From Tetracentron sinense (lineage: Eukaryota; Streptophyta; Magnoliopsida; Trochodendrales; Trochodendraceae): a stretch of DNA of 64,000 bases. This document shows, one piece after another, positions 45,416-56,883 of this stretch (position 1 is the stretch's first letter; the number at the start of each line of letters is the position of its first letter). The DNA is taken from NCBI GenBank assembly GCA_015143295.1, contig CM026553.1, positions 3,619,912 through 3,683,911 on the forward strand, read 5' to 3'. The position numbers and the translations under genes were made by a program. The notes under the pieces were generated by a model. That model did not search any database. It saw only the letters and a list, made by a program, of their open reading frames with translations, and was not told the origin of the DNA.

Positions 45416-46658
45416 GGTTCTCCACCTAGTGGTTAAACTGTACTTCCACTTATTTGAAGCATAGAGGCTGTGATATTCTGGTCGTAGTTATAAAGGAGCA
45501 TTTGGCAAAGATTGCCATGGCTACTGCTGAGGCTGGTGGTCCTGCTCCTGGTGCCAGAAAAAGAAAAGAGCCATCAAGGGCCAAGGCACTAGCCAAAAGA
45601 CAGAAGACTGTTGATATCCGCAAGCGTCCGAGGGCTAGACCAGCTCCTAAGGGGAAAGGGAAGCGTGCTCAGAGAAGCCCATCTCCAATCATTGAGTTGA
45701 CTGAGGAGCAAATTCAAATGGCTAAGATAGCTTCCCTCATGGCTGAGCATGATATACCCATTTATGCCGACACTACAATTTTGAGGAGATGTATGAAGGA
45801 CCTCATTGTGTCACAGATTTTATTATTCATCCAGAAGACCCCTCAGTCGTGACCCCTATCGGAGTAGCTACCCGACCTCGTATTTTGGAGGGATTGGGTG
45901 AGACCATCATAGCCGATCCTATTGATGATGTTGACGATAGGGCTAATTCACTTGGGCATAATGATCCTCCATCTACCTCTGATAGCTTCTTAGATGAATT
46001 TGTTGAGAATATTCAGAATACTCCCATGGAAGCCAACCTTCATGAGGTTCGCTTGGTAGTTGTCCTAGAAGAGGCTCGTAGAGCAAGAGAATTAGAAGCA
46101 CATCTACTTTTTGAAGCCCAAACAGCCGAAGCTGCTCTGCTCTCTATCTAAACTCAACGAGCCGTTAGAAAAGCTAAGAGGCATGCTCTTAAAGCTGGGC
46201 AGTCTTCGGGTTCAAAGGCTGATGGAGAATTCATCCCGACTGTCGGAGTTATTTCTGAAGCTACACCGGCTAGGGTCAATCTTGACTTTGCAAGTACCGA
46301 GACAGTGGTGACAGTGAACACAGCGAGTATCAGCCTTGTCGATAAAGTTCTTGATATAGAATGGGTCACATCAGCTGAACCTGCGATACCAGCGATAAAT
46401 GAAGTGACACAAGAGCCAGCTGTTGAAGTGATTGCCGAAGCGGGGTCAGAAACGGAAGCTGAAATAATTACAGAGCCAAGGCCAGAGGTTAGTATGGATA
46501 TTGAAGTCGATATAAGACCTAAAATTGAAGCCAACATTGAACTTAATGCTGGGCCAGATGGAGGGACCGGGTCTGAAGCTAGATTCATTGTTGAGTCTGC
46601 TCACGATGATCGGAGTTCTGACAATGAAGACCAAATCTCCCTTTTTGAAAGACCTTAG
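45416..46658 (+). pseudogene. Antisense PMD gene, C-terminal basic and acidic region
   Basis: This probably continues the PMD gene after a frame change or intron. 45454-45790 encodes a strongly basic segment (RKRPRARPAPKGKGKRAQR) followed by ELTEEQIQMAKIASLMAEHD. A shift near 45770 leads into 45789-46658, which has a Glu/Arg-rich helix (LEEARRARELEAHLLFEAQ), one TAA at 46149 (a CAA change) and a long acidic tail rich in Glu, Ala, Pro and Ile, ending at TAG 46656. A basic stretch then acidic tail is common in plant transposon PMD proteins. Its last 35 or so bases overlap the antisense integrase coding. Confidence 0.65.
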
Positions 46659-47726
46659 TCTTACCCTTTTATTGAAGGCGCTAGTTAGCCTTTGCTGGTA
46701 CATGTCTAAACTCTGTTGGGCTTGGAGACGATGTTTATCAAGAGTTTCAAACTCTGCAAGATGAACTTTAGCTGAATCTTCTTTTGTAAGAGACTGCTGA
46801 ATTACCACCTGTAGGGAGGGAATTTGAATTTCAAGGGAGAGAACTGCTTCACCACCGAAGACTAGGGAATATGGCGTGGCCTGTGTCGGAGTCCGATGAT
46901 TAGTTCTGTATTCCCAGAGGGCTTCGGGTAGGCGTTCGTGCCAGTCCCGTTTGCTTTTATCCATAACTTTCTTGAGGATTTTGAACAAAGTTTTGTTGAA
47001 GGCTTCGATAAGACCATTTACAGCTACATAGTACCGGGTAGAATGGTCCTCTCGGATACCAAATTTGGCATACAACTTGTGTATAGAGGCGCTTTGAAAA
47101 GGTTGCCCGTTATCCGAGACAATGCTTTCTGGGATTCCGAACCGATATATGATGTTGGTCCGGATGAAGTCTACCACTGAGTGGTGTTTGACTTCTTTGA
47201 GAGCGATGGCTTCGGCCCATGTTGAGTAGTCTGTCGCAGCTAGGATGTATTGATACTCAGTGGGTGAAGGTGGGGTGAATGGTCCTATGATGTCCATTCC
47301 CCATGCCGCAAAGGGCCATGAACACGTTGTCATGTGGAGAGGCTCGAGAGCCTGATGTATAAAATCAGCATGGAGCTGACACACTTTTCATTTTCTTGCA
47401 TAATTGAGACAATCAACGATTATCGTAGGCCAGTATTAGCCTAATCTTTTCAGCTGCATTTGTAGCTTGAGCCCAGCTTGGTAAGCATTGCAGATCCCGG
47501 CATGAGTTTCTTCCATAACTTGATTTATTTCATTTCTTGAGATACATCTCATAAAGATGCCGTCCAGGGACCTTTTATACAAGGTTTCTTCCAACATCAT
47601 GAACTTTGTGACCCTTCGACGGACTTCGGCGTGTTTGGCACGGTATCCGGGCAATCGACCCTGTTGGAGATAATCGATGAAGGGTTGTCGCCAATCCTCA
47701 TTGTTTCTTTGGTTGTCACAGAACAA
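46624..47726 (-). pseudogene. Integrase of the large Tat element, C-terminally truncated
   Basis: The frame on the minus strand carries the HHCC-type N-terminus (HAGICNAYQ), a stop region near 47385-47435, then the core domain: WGMDIIGPF, VSDNGQPF and IEAFNK give an intact D,D,E triad. It continues to RLRSFKKGDLVF and then runs into antisense PMD sequence, so the GPY module seen in the left Tat element (GKFTPNYEGPY) is missing. The element ends pol by colliding with the PMD gene; either the PMD capture or a later deletion removed the module. Confidence 0.85.
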
Positions 47727-49621
47727 ACTGTTTCCAGGAAGTTTATCTCTAGGAGGGGTTTAAGAGTTCTTCTTTCCCCTACTGTGATGGTTAGCATCCT
47801 ATCCATTGGTAGAGTCAGAGATACTGCAAGATCAGCCAAAGCATGGGCTTGATTGTTGAGTCCTCTATACACATGGAAGAGGCTGCTTCTTGGAATTTGA
47901 GTAAGCAGCTGGTCTACTCTCTTCTGATAGGGAAGGAGACTAACCTTTCGCACTATATAGTCACCTTGTACCTATTTCATGACGAGTTCTGAATCCCCAT
48001 TGATAGTTAGTTCATCCATCGGGATCTCAAGAGCCAATTCAAGACCTGCTATCAGAGCTTCATACTCAGCTTCATTGTTTGAACATCCTTCTATTAGGGC
48101 GAAGGAATATGGTAGTATTGCATTATCTGGTGTGACAAAAACAATACTGATTCTTGATTTATTTTCCTTTGGGTCGATGAGTTTAACTCCATCAGGGTTT
48201 CTTGAAGCTCCATCAAAATACATCTTCCAGTCTGGTTTGACTTGAACTTGCATGACTTCTTCGTCAGGGAGGTCGGTGATCAAAGGCGAGTCCGCAGGGA
48301 CTGGATGTGCTGCAAGGAAGTTAGTAAGGGCTTGTCCTTTCACTGTCTTTTGGGGCATGAATTCAATTTCGAATTCGGACAGGAGCACCGCCTATTTTGC
48401 CATTCTCCTAGAGAGAGTAGGGCGGGACATTATGTATTTAAGAGGATTGGCTCTGGATATCAGTTTCACCGAATGCTCTACCATATAATGCCTTAGTTTC
48501 TTCAGGGTAAAGATGAGGGCCAGACATACTTTTCCTATCGGGCTGTATCTGCATTCTGCTTCGACCAGAGTCCTACTTAGGTAGTATAGGGCATTTTCTT
48601 TTCCTTGGTCATTATGCTGAGCAAGGAGAGCTCTGAGAGATCCCTCAAGGGTTGTGATATAGAGGATAAGTGGCTTTCCTCTGATGGGACCCATAAGGAT
48701 CGGTGGATTTGTGAGATAAGCCTTGATGCTGTCTAAAGCATTTTGATAAGCTTCATCCCATTGAAACGGTATTCCCTTCTTCATTAACCGAGAAAATGGT
48801 TGGCATCTTCCAGTCAAGTTGGAGATGAATCTCCGAATATAAGCGAGTCGACCCTGGAGTCTTTTTAACTCGCGCAGATTTTTTGGAGGAGGCATCTCGG
48901 GAATGACCCTTATTTTGGTAGGGTCAATTTCAATTCCTTTATGGCATACCACAAAGCCCAGGAATTTCTCAGATGTAACTCTGAACGCGCATTTAAGCGG
49001 GTTCATTTTGAGCTGATGCTGTCGTAGTCTGTTGAAGATTTCCCGAAGATCATCCAGATGATCGCTTCGCTGCCTTGTTTTGACAACCAGGTTGTCGACA
49101 TAACACTCGACCTTATCATGGAGAATATCTCCAAATATAACATTCATGGCCCTTTGATAAGTTGCTCCGGCATTTTTGAGGACGAATGACATGACTTTGT
49201 AGTAGAACACTCCCTTAGGAGTACGGAAGGCTGTAAGTTCTTCATCTTCTTGGGTCATCTTGATTTGATTATAGCCGGAATACCCATCCATGAAGGATAA
49301 GGCTTCGAAGCCTGTTGTGGCATCTACCATCTTTTCGGTGATGGCCAAAGGGAATTCATCCTTAGGGCAAGCTTCATTCAAATCCCAGAAGTCTATACAA
49401 ACCCGGATCTTTCCGTTCTTCTTTTTCACAGGAACCACGTTGGTAAGCCAAGAAGGGTGTTGAACCTCTCTTATAAACCCATCTTTGAGGAGTTTATCTA
49501 CCTCAGGTTTGATTTGAGCGACCAGCTTTGGGTGAGCTCGCCTTTGTGCCTGCTTGATTGGCCTGACATCTTCTCGAATTGTGAGATGATGGACTGCAAT
49601 TTTTTTATCTAAGCCAGACAT
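47597..49621 (-). pseudogene. Reverse transcriptase, RNase H and second RNase H of the large Tat element
   Basis: One minus-strand frame. Reverse transcriptase spans about 49600-48900 (VVPVKKKNGKIRVCIDF, MDGYSGYNQI). Its active site reads YVDNLVV, so the second catalytic Asp is Asn. RNase H connects through FLGFVVCHKGIEIDP and LILYITTLEGSLRALL (about 48950-48400). After a TAG at 48389 comes the archaeal-type RNase H that marks Tat elements: WKMYFDGASRNPDGV, CSNNEAEYEALIAGLE, INGDSELVMK and NNQAHALADLA (about 48230-47810). Confidence 0.9.
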
Positions 49622-49787
49622 CTCTGTGTAGTTCTAGGCAAAGACATTCTTGTACTCTTTTAAAAGACAAAGATACTCCTGTTTTTCCATTTGAGAGAGA
49701 GAGGCACTGATGAAGGTTGGCCTCGGGTCTTGTTCTGAGCCGAGGTTAACTTTAAGAAGGTCATCAACAGTCGCTTGACCTCCTACT

Positions 49788-50944
49788 TCAAATTCTGGAG
49801 GAGCCGGACGGGACTTCTGTTTCTTCTGGTGGTTCTTCTATGATCATTTCTTCTCTTGAAGAGGAGTCTTCATCTACTGTAATAGTATTTACAGTCCAGA
49901 CCAAGTCTTCATTTGATGGAGGATCAGAATTTTCTACTTCAGGCATTCCCAAATTCGAACCGTCCTGCTTATAGGTAGCCAAAGTCCTAAGTGTTGGCAT
50001 AATTTCATGTTCAACCTGCCCTTCTGCTTCAGTATTAAACCCCTGCTTCTCAAACATTTTCTTGATTGTCGGATTAAACACAGGCTTCCTTTAATAATGA
50101 TTCATCCTTCTACCTTTTCTGTTGCTTCGGGGAGTGGCTTTGCCTGTTCATCCTGCAAAGTGAAAAACGATGGACTTTTCTCCTAATCTTCTAGACGGGA
50201 CAATGACACTGGGAATGACTTCCTTTGTTGGCTATTTTTGCCATGCACTGAGACTGACCTTAGCCAGGCCATCAATCATGTCTCGATGCGTTGTCTCAAC
50301 CCATGGGGATGCTTGTAAGGACTCTGTTTCTTCTGGAAGCCATTCCATGGAGACTTCTTCTGATGTGGACTCCTCCCTAACCGTGACCATATTCACAGTT
50401 TGGTTGTGACTTCTCCGAATACGAAGAGTTGGGGATTGTACCCAATTCCTAGTGTATTTGTATCTACATAATCACCAGTATCTAGGGCTTTATACCGCTC
50501 CTTTCTAAGCATGGCTTCATAAGCCGGCAGGATAGTTCCTTCGACTTGTTCTTCTTTTTCGGGATCAAACTCTTGTTTCTTGAGGAATCCGGTGATTTTT
50601 TCACCAAAGCTTATCTTTTTCCTGTAAGGATTAATGGTCTTGCTCTTTACATTGGTCCATGAGGAGTTCATCCTGTCATATGTACCTAAAGAATTAAAGA
50701 GTATCGATTTCTGTCCTTTTTTCATGATCGGTATAGTGAAATTGGGGGTGACCATTGTATAGTCCATTCTCCTCAAAGGGATTATATGATTGCCTTTCAT
50801 AGCTTCAAGGGGGTCGATTTCTTTAACCTCACAAGTCTGAGAAAGGTCGACTGACTTATCCTTCTCCAGATTCCAGGAAGATTCGACCAAAGATAGGGTC
50901 GGTTCTCCTTCTTTTCTTTGAGATTTTGGGGTGTATTTGAACAC
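49788..50944 (-). pseudogene. Protease-RT linker of the large Tat element
   Basis: Two frames (50393-50944 and 49788-50081) encode the long linker usual in Tat polyproteins. It has no catalytic motif: FKYTPKSQRKEGEP, then YNPQLFVFGE, and an acidic stretch EEMIIEEPPEETEV. A related short stretch recurs, which suggests an internal duplication (the EEP/EKEEQVE... and AEGQVEHEIMPT... segments both precede a Pro-Thr-Leu or Pro-Ala-Tyr motif). Confidence 0.6.
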
Positions 50945-51983
50945 CCTTTTTGGAGCCTCTGTTTGAACAGGTTCATGATTTCTTTTCGAGCCACTCTTAA
51001 CCTTTTACCTTTGGGCTTCTGCTGAAGGTTTCTTTGGACACTTTTGACATAGAAACGCGCATCTGCGTAATATGCCTCTGCATCATTGAATGGATTATCA
51101 TCAGCATCGATCCTTGCTTGCCTATTCCCTTGAGGGTATTTAAGCCATTGATGATAAGTAGATGGCACAACTAGATGGTTGTGCATCCATTGCCATCCCA
51201 ACAGGGCGTTGTATGGTGTATCAACATCGGTTACCAGAAACGTTGTAGTTTTAGCAATGTCGCTGAATCTGGTTTTGAGGTTGACCATGCCCATAGGCTT
51301 CTGTTTATTTTGATTGAAGCCTTGGATGATCAAACTGCTTTCATGAAGCTGGTCTATTTGTACGTCAAGCTTGGACAGCATTCTTCTTGGAAGGATGTTA
51401 ACAGCTGAACCCCCATCTATCATCACCTTGGAGACATTAGTCTCATTAGAAAAGCCTGAGATAAACAGTGGTCAGTTATGCTTGAGAGTTTTAGCTTGCA
51501 TATCTTCATCATCAAAAGTGATCGTGAAGAGACATGAAACTCCTGTTTGAGGAGGCTACGGTGACTGACTTGTGACTTCTTCAGAGAAATCCTTTGGATT
51601 GGAGAGGGCATATATGAGAGACCTTCTTAATTCTGGAGACATCTTAAGAGCATCATAGACGCTTAATATAGAAGGAATTTTCTTTAGATGTGCTAAGATA
51701 TTGTACTTGACTCTTTCATTGCCGGTACTTGTTTGGGCTTGGGCCGGTTGAGCTCTGGTCTGATTTTCATGTTGACCGGAACAAACCTCGATGGTAATTT
51801 TCTTCCTGACCAGAGGTTGAGTTGATAGACTTTGGCAATTGTCTGGTCTATTGGTCCAGACGACTCTCCTTCCAAGAATTTGACCATATTCACAGAATTG
51901 AAGTCCAACTTTCTTTTCTTGCTTCGGAAAGATGATTGGGTTCTTCTTTCAGATTGCCTTATTGAACTCTCAGATTGAGCCAA
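50797..51983 (-). pseudogene. Aspartic protease region of the large Tat element
   Basis: The minus-strand frame 50797-51426 starts VMIDGGSAVNILP, the Tat form of the DTG active site, followed by LIIQGFNQNKQKPMG, YNALLGWQWMH and VVPSTYHQWLKYP, all usual in Tat proteases. 51427-51983 holds the upstream part in other frames, with stops. The protease would cut the polyprotein into mature proteins. Confidence 0.85.
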
Positions 51984-52447
51984 GATTTATCCAGATGCTT
52001 GTGGATCATTGGTTGACCCTGGGTTCAGGACTGCTTCCTCTGTTGAAGGGTCACTGTCTAGATTGACTGCAGCAAATGGATCTTGATTCTCAAGCTAAGT
52101 TGAGATTTGCACCGGTCGTCGTATCTGACGAAGGTTTGAGTCTAAAGCTTCGGGCGTACCTAGCCTTTCTTGAGGGCAATCAAACTGTACTTGCTCATCT
52201 TCTACCTCTCTTTCTCCTCCGGATGAGAATCCTTCAGAGAGGTCCGAAGTCCCGTAGGGGTCCGTCTTGGTGTGGATGGTCTCCTTTCTGGGAGCTCAAT
52301 GTCTTCAGCTTGGTCTAGCCAATTCTGAAATGCTTGGTGTCTTTCTGGACTGCAGGTTACTATTTGTCTTGGTTCATTTAACCATGACTGATCTTCATTT
52401 GGGACCACATTGACAACATAACAGGAGAAGATATTGGATTCATCTCC

Positions 52448-55185
52448 TCAATCCGTTGACTGGAGGCTATCATAGTCGCAGTCGGAGCAGAAGCCTGGTG
52501 GGATAAAATCCATCAAGGTGATTGCTGTCAACAACTTTTGTTCCACAAGAGCGTCTTGGGCAGGGCCGTTTTTCTTGGCTTTCCTCGCTCTTTCTTTCTT
52601 TTTCTTCTTTTCAGCCTTGGCTATGCGCTTCTCTTCTTTTCTTAGGGCTTGAGCTTGTCTTGTAGCCTGGGCCTGCTTTTTGGCATCAGCATTTTGAGCT
52701 AACTGATTTTTCTTCTTGGTCCTTTTACTTTCAAAGAGGGTCCAGTCTTCTTCGTCTGACGGTTTATTGTCAGGAAGTTTACCACAAGAAGATGCTTCAT
52801 TTTCATCAATCGGCTCTGAAGTCACTACCGTATTGGACGTGGCTGCCTGCTGGAGATCATCAATGACAATCTCTTTATTGTCCAAAAGTCACTGGATAAT
52901 GTCCTTCAGTACAAAGTAGTTACCTATCTTGTGACTGATCATACGATGATAAGGACAGTATTTGGGATCATTTTTCATCCCAATCTCTTGAGGTCTCCGA
53001 CTTTCCAGGAGAGTGATGAGTTCATTGGCAAGGAGGTCTTCATATAGATCATCGACAATGTCTTTCGAGAATGAATATGTTTTGTTCATCCTTTGCTCCA
53101 TAGTGATTTTCTTTGGTGGCTCCTTTTTACCTTGCTATTGTGGCTTCCTAGATCCACCTTGAACTTGTTTGGTACTAACCTTAATTGGTCATTTGCTGTT
53201 GTTTGTTCGGCCAATTGATCTACCAGCACTCGATGCTGGTGGCCCAGTCTTCTTGGCTTTAACTACTGCAGCTGTTGAGGATTCAAGGCGATCAGTGCCC
53301 CTGCCTCTCCTTCTTTTTCCTATATAGATTTCCATGTCATGTGCTTTTGTGCACAGATCTTCGAAACTCGTAAAGGTTTGGGCCATTAGGGCAGTTGAAA
53401 GGTCGTGCTTGAAGTTATTGAGGCACATCCTAATGAGTTCCATCTGAGTGAATTTCTGAGGGCAGGAGAAGGTTAGAGCTCTCCATCGGCCAATGAACTC
53501 TGTTACTGTTTCATTGTCTCTCTGCCGAGTCTCAATTAATTCTGGAACACCTACTCTCCTTTGGGGGTTGTAGAATTGTTTGCTAAACTCGGTCACCATG
53601 GTGTTCCAATTAAGGATCGAAGCCTCGGGGAGGTTGGCATACCATGTGAAAGCAGCGCCCTCTAGGGACTGTACGAAGAGCTGGAGGCAAAGAGCCCCGT
53701 TCTTAGATGCCAATCCGCATCTCGAGAAGAAATATGACAAGTGTTGCCTCGGATCTCCAGTACCATCGAACATCTTGAATGTTGGTTGAAAAAATCCTGG
53801 TGGGAATGGAACCGCATCCATGATAGCTGGATAAGGCTTCACGATCATCCGTACATTCTCTTCTCTTTCTTAGGCCTGCCGCATTTGATTGCGAACAGTC
53901 TCTTCAATTGCAGCCAAAAGAGATGGTGACACCTCTCGTAAGAGAGCGGTCTAATTTGGGATGGGACCCGTTTCGGGTGCCCTTGGATGACTGGAGGTAT
54001 AGGGGTTGTGCCTTGATTGCTACTACCTCCTTGGTACGGGAAGTGAGGCCCAGGTGCTGATGCAGATTTGAGAGCTGACAATTGAGTAGTCAACTCTTGC
54101 ATTTGAGACATCATGGCTGTGATCTGATCATCCTTGTATTGGAGTTGAGCCTGTAAGACTGCTGTTTGATCATTTGATGTCGGAGGTGCCGAAGTCAAAG
54201 GGTTATTCCCATGATTAGCTTTCCCATCCAGGTTCGTCATCATAATTGCCACTGGTCGTTCTGAAGTTGGTTCTGGTAACCGGAAAAGGTTTGAGAACTC
54301 TTCTTCTGTAAAATAGGCACTGGGCATCCCGTATAAAGGGTTTGGTGCACTGAAAACCTGTCGAGGTATTTCCTGCACTTCTTCTGGCCTAGTTGGTTGA
54401 GGAGCTGGCTCGTCAGAATCTTTGAATAGAAAGGTTTCTTCTAATTCTCTCAGAGAAGTTACTGGGGTTGATTGAACTTGGTCTCTACTAACATCCGGTT
54501 GTGGGGCTGATTGAACTTGGTTTTGGGTTTTCTCTTTGCCTTTAACTTGATTCTTGCGGCTCCTTTTTTCTCTCAGAACTGCTGGACCCAAAGCAACTAT
54601 TCCGACAGCTCGTGAGGACTCTGTCTCATCCAAAGCAGCTAGAATAGTGGCAACTGAACTCTGATAATCCTGCCTGGTTGATAAGTTCTGCTTAGGCGCT
54701 GCCCCAGTTCCTTGAAACACTGGGGTCGTATATTCTTCCGGAGCTGGGTTAAGTCTAGTGCCGATCACATTTATGGACACTCTTTCGTAACCATCATATG
54801 ATGCCCTGGTATTTGATCTCCCCTGAGTAGGGTGAATAGGTGTAGAAGGATCAATCCTCCGCTTTTGATGAACAAAACGGATTTTGTCTGAGGTACCAGC
54901 CGACCGTCCTGATTTCTGATTCCTGGACCTTCTTGGCCTCGACCGATAGTTATGCACTTTCTTTGGTGGAACTGAAGGGTAATTCCGGCTTTTGAGTTAA
55001 AGGATTTCCTCGGGAGTCCTCTTTCTGGGCATTTCAAAAGCAGCAGTGTTTCTGTTTAGCACCTTAACCCTAGGGTCATATGGTGCTGCTGCTCTTCTTT
55101 CTAGTTTAGCACTTGCTCTGCCCCAGAATGGGCTTACATCTCTTAATGGAGGCCGTTGGTGTTGATGACGGACTGATGCCATCAT
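52448..55185 (-). pseudogene. Gag of the large Tat element
   Basis: Order on the minus strand: a Pro/Ser/Gln-rich N-terminus (55185-53950), the retrotransposon Gag capsid domain at 53189-53848 (FKMFDGTGDPRQHLSYFF, LEGAAFTWYANLP, FSKQFYNPQRRVGVPEL, FIGRWRALTFSCP), then the zinc-knuckle-like PKYCPYHRMISHKIGNYFVL (about 52935) and a very Lys-rich tail (KAEKKKKKERARKAKKN, about 52580). A frame change lies near 53900. Stops occur at 54997, 53189, about 53140 and 52889. The frame from 53848 to 52448 is otherwise single. Confidence 0.87.
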
Positions 55186-55540
55186 TGATGTGAAGGTTGC
55201 AAGGTTAGCGCCTCAGAACGCGTTCGGACCCAGTCTGTTCAACAAGTCTTTATCTGCCTATTCTGAACTCGAAATGTTTCTTGCATTAACAGCTGGATGA
55301 TATTGATCACGGCTGTTAATGCCCCTTACATCATCATCGGATGATAAATCCGGCTCTGAGAATACCCTTCTTTTCTTGGCTGTATAGTACCAACTTTTTT
55401 CCTTCTTTGAAGGAGAACTATCTTCGGATGGCGGAGTGCCTATCCGTAGATCCCCTTTCCTTGTAAAGGACTCCTGTCCATGGACCATGTCCACGGATTG
55501 TCTTGGACCTGCACCTGTGAAGGGGGCATGCTTCTGACCC

Positions 55541-55960
55541 TTGGACTGGCCTAGGCCTGTGCTCCGTGTGGTTGGATCTTCAGTCCGTGGACTAGGCTTG
55601 GGCCCACGGATGGTCTTGGATTTCTGTCCGTGGATAGTGCTGAAATTCTGTCCGTGGATAGAGCTGCTCTTCTGTCCGTGGAAATTTTGGATCTTCCGTC
55701 CGTGGACGGTGTTGCTCTTCTGTCCATGGACGAAGCTAGATTTCTGTCCGTGGACAGTGCTGGAATTCTATCTGTGGACAAAGCTTGTCTTCTGTCCGTT
55801 GACGGTCTTGATTGCCTGTTTGTGGACAGTTTGACAATTTTGTCCATGGACAATCCTGTATTCTTGTCCGTGGACAATCTTCTGCTTCTCTCCATGGGAT
55901 ATCCTGGACCTTGGTCCGTGGAGTTTGTCCGTGGACGTTTCTTGTTCACGGATAAGTGCC
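55541..55960. repeat. 27-bp-type GTCCGTGGA coding minisatellite in Gag leader
   Basis: About 14 units of 24-30 bp, typically CTGTCCGTGGACAGTGCTGG, repeat in a frame that on the minus strand reads LSTDRxxA over and over (55551-56018 has no stop). Unlike the U3 minisatellite this array may be translated as part of an extended Gag or a leader peptide. The core CCGTGG is shared with the other arrays of the element. Confidence 0.85.
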
Positions 55961-56339
55961 ATAAGGCACCTTCCTCAATTACTTTGTATTTTTTAAAGTT
56001 ATTTGAGGGATTATTCATTAAGTCCTTGAGGCCCTTGGCCTTGTTCCTTCATCCTGGTAAAAATTGGGCAGCATCTCCCCTTCCCGGAAAAATTTTCAAA
56101 TGGGGAGCTCCGTCAATCAGCTTGGACTGAGGAGGCTTATATCCAACTGGTCCTCTGGTTAGCCCCAGTAATTGAGGCCTTTCCACTGTGGATTGTTGGG
56201 ATTTGGGACGACTTGTTAAGCCTGGCCGAGTGTTTGACATAGGTCTACCTTTTGGGCTGACCTGTCGCAGAATGGTTGAACCATCCTGTAGTGTGTATAC
56301 CCAGTTGGGTACACCCCTCATGATGCACTTTGATGGGAA

Positions 56340-56580
56340 TGCACTCTGTCCGTGGGGCATCCAGTTGGATGCACCAAATCCAGGGCGCATCCTGAGGGAT
56401 GTGTCCGCTCCGTGGCGCCTCCTCTTGGGTGTAGCCTCTCCGTGGGACATCCTGGGGGATGCCCCTTGTCCACAGAGCATCCTTGGGGATGCCACTACTC
56501 CATGGAGCATCCTTGGGGATGCACCCTATCCGTGGTGTATCCTTGGGGACACACCTGCTTCGTGGACCTGGCAGGGTTGA
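56340..56580. repeat. 27-bp TCCGTGGxGCATCC minisatellite in Gag leader
   Basis: About nine units of 27 bp with CTCCGTGGGGCATCCTTGGG as a typical core lie upstream of the previous array. They stay open on the minus strand in 56049-56510 (units reading SPRMSHGEA or similar). Confidence 0.85.
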
Positions 56581-56854
56581 CTCCTTCGTGGAGGGACAGT
56601 AAGACCCTCATTGAGGATTCGGTCAGTAGACCGAGGCCTCATGATTGGGCCTGCTGCGATCTCTGTCCGAGTTAAGGGGTGAGTCACTGGGTTTGGCATT
56701 GGAGGGACATAGACCCTCCTCTTGATGGTGAGCACGTATGTGGGATGGACGTAGACGGTCTCGATCATCCTGCACAAGAACCAAGAAGAAGATACGGAAA
56801 GGATTACTCACTTTTTTTTTCTTTAATTCTTCATCAAAGATGAGAGGAGAAGAA

Positions 56855-56873
56855 AGTCCCACCAGGTGTGCTA
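56855..56873 (-). other. Probable primer-binding site of the large Tat element
   Basis: Minus-strand TAGCACACCTGGTGGGACT resembles the TGGCGCACCAGGTGGGA-type sites found after some Tat LTRs. It stands 10 bp from the LTR end, farther than usual, so either the LTR end or the site is slightly misplaced. Confidence 0.45.
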
Positions 56874-56883
56874 TTAAATTTTA

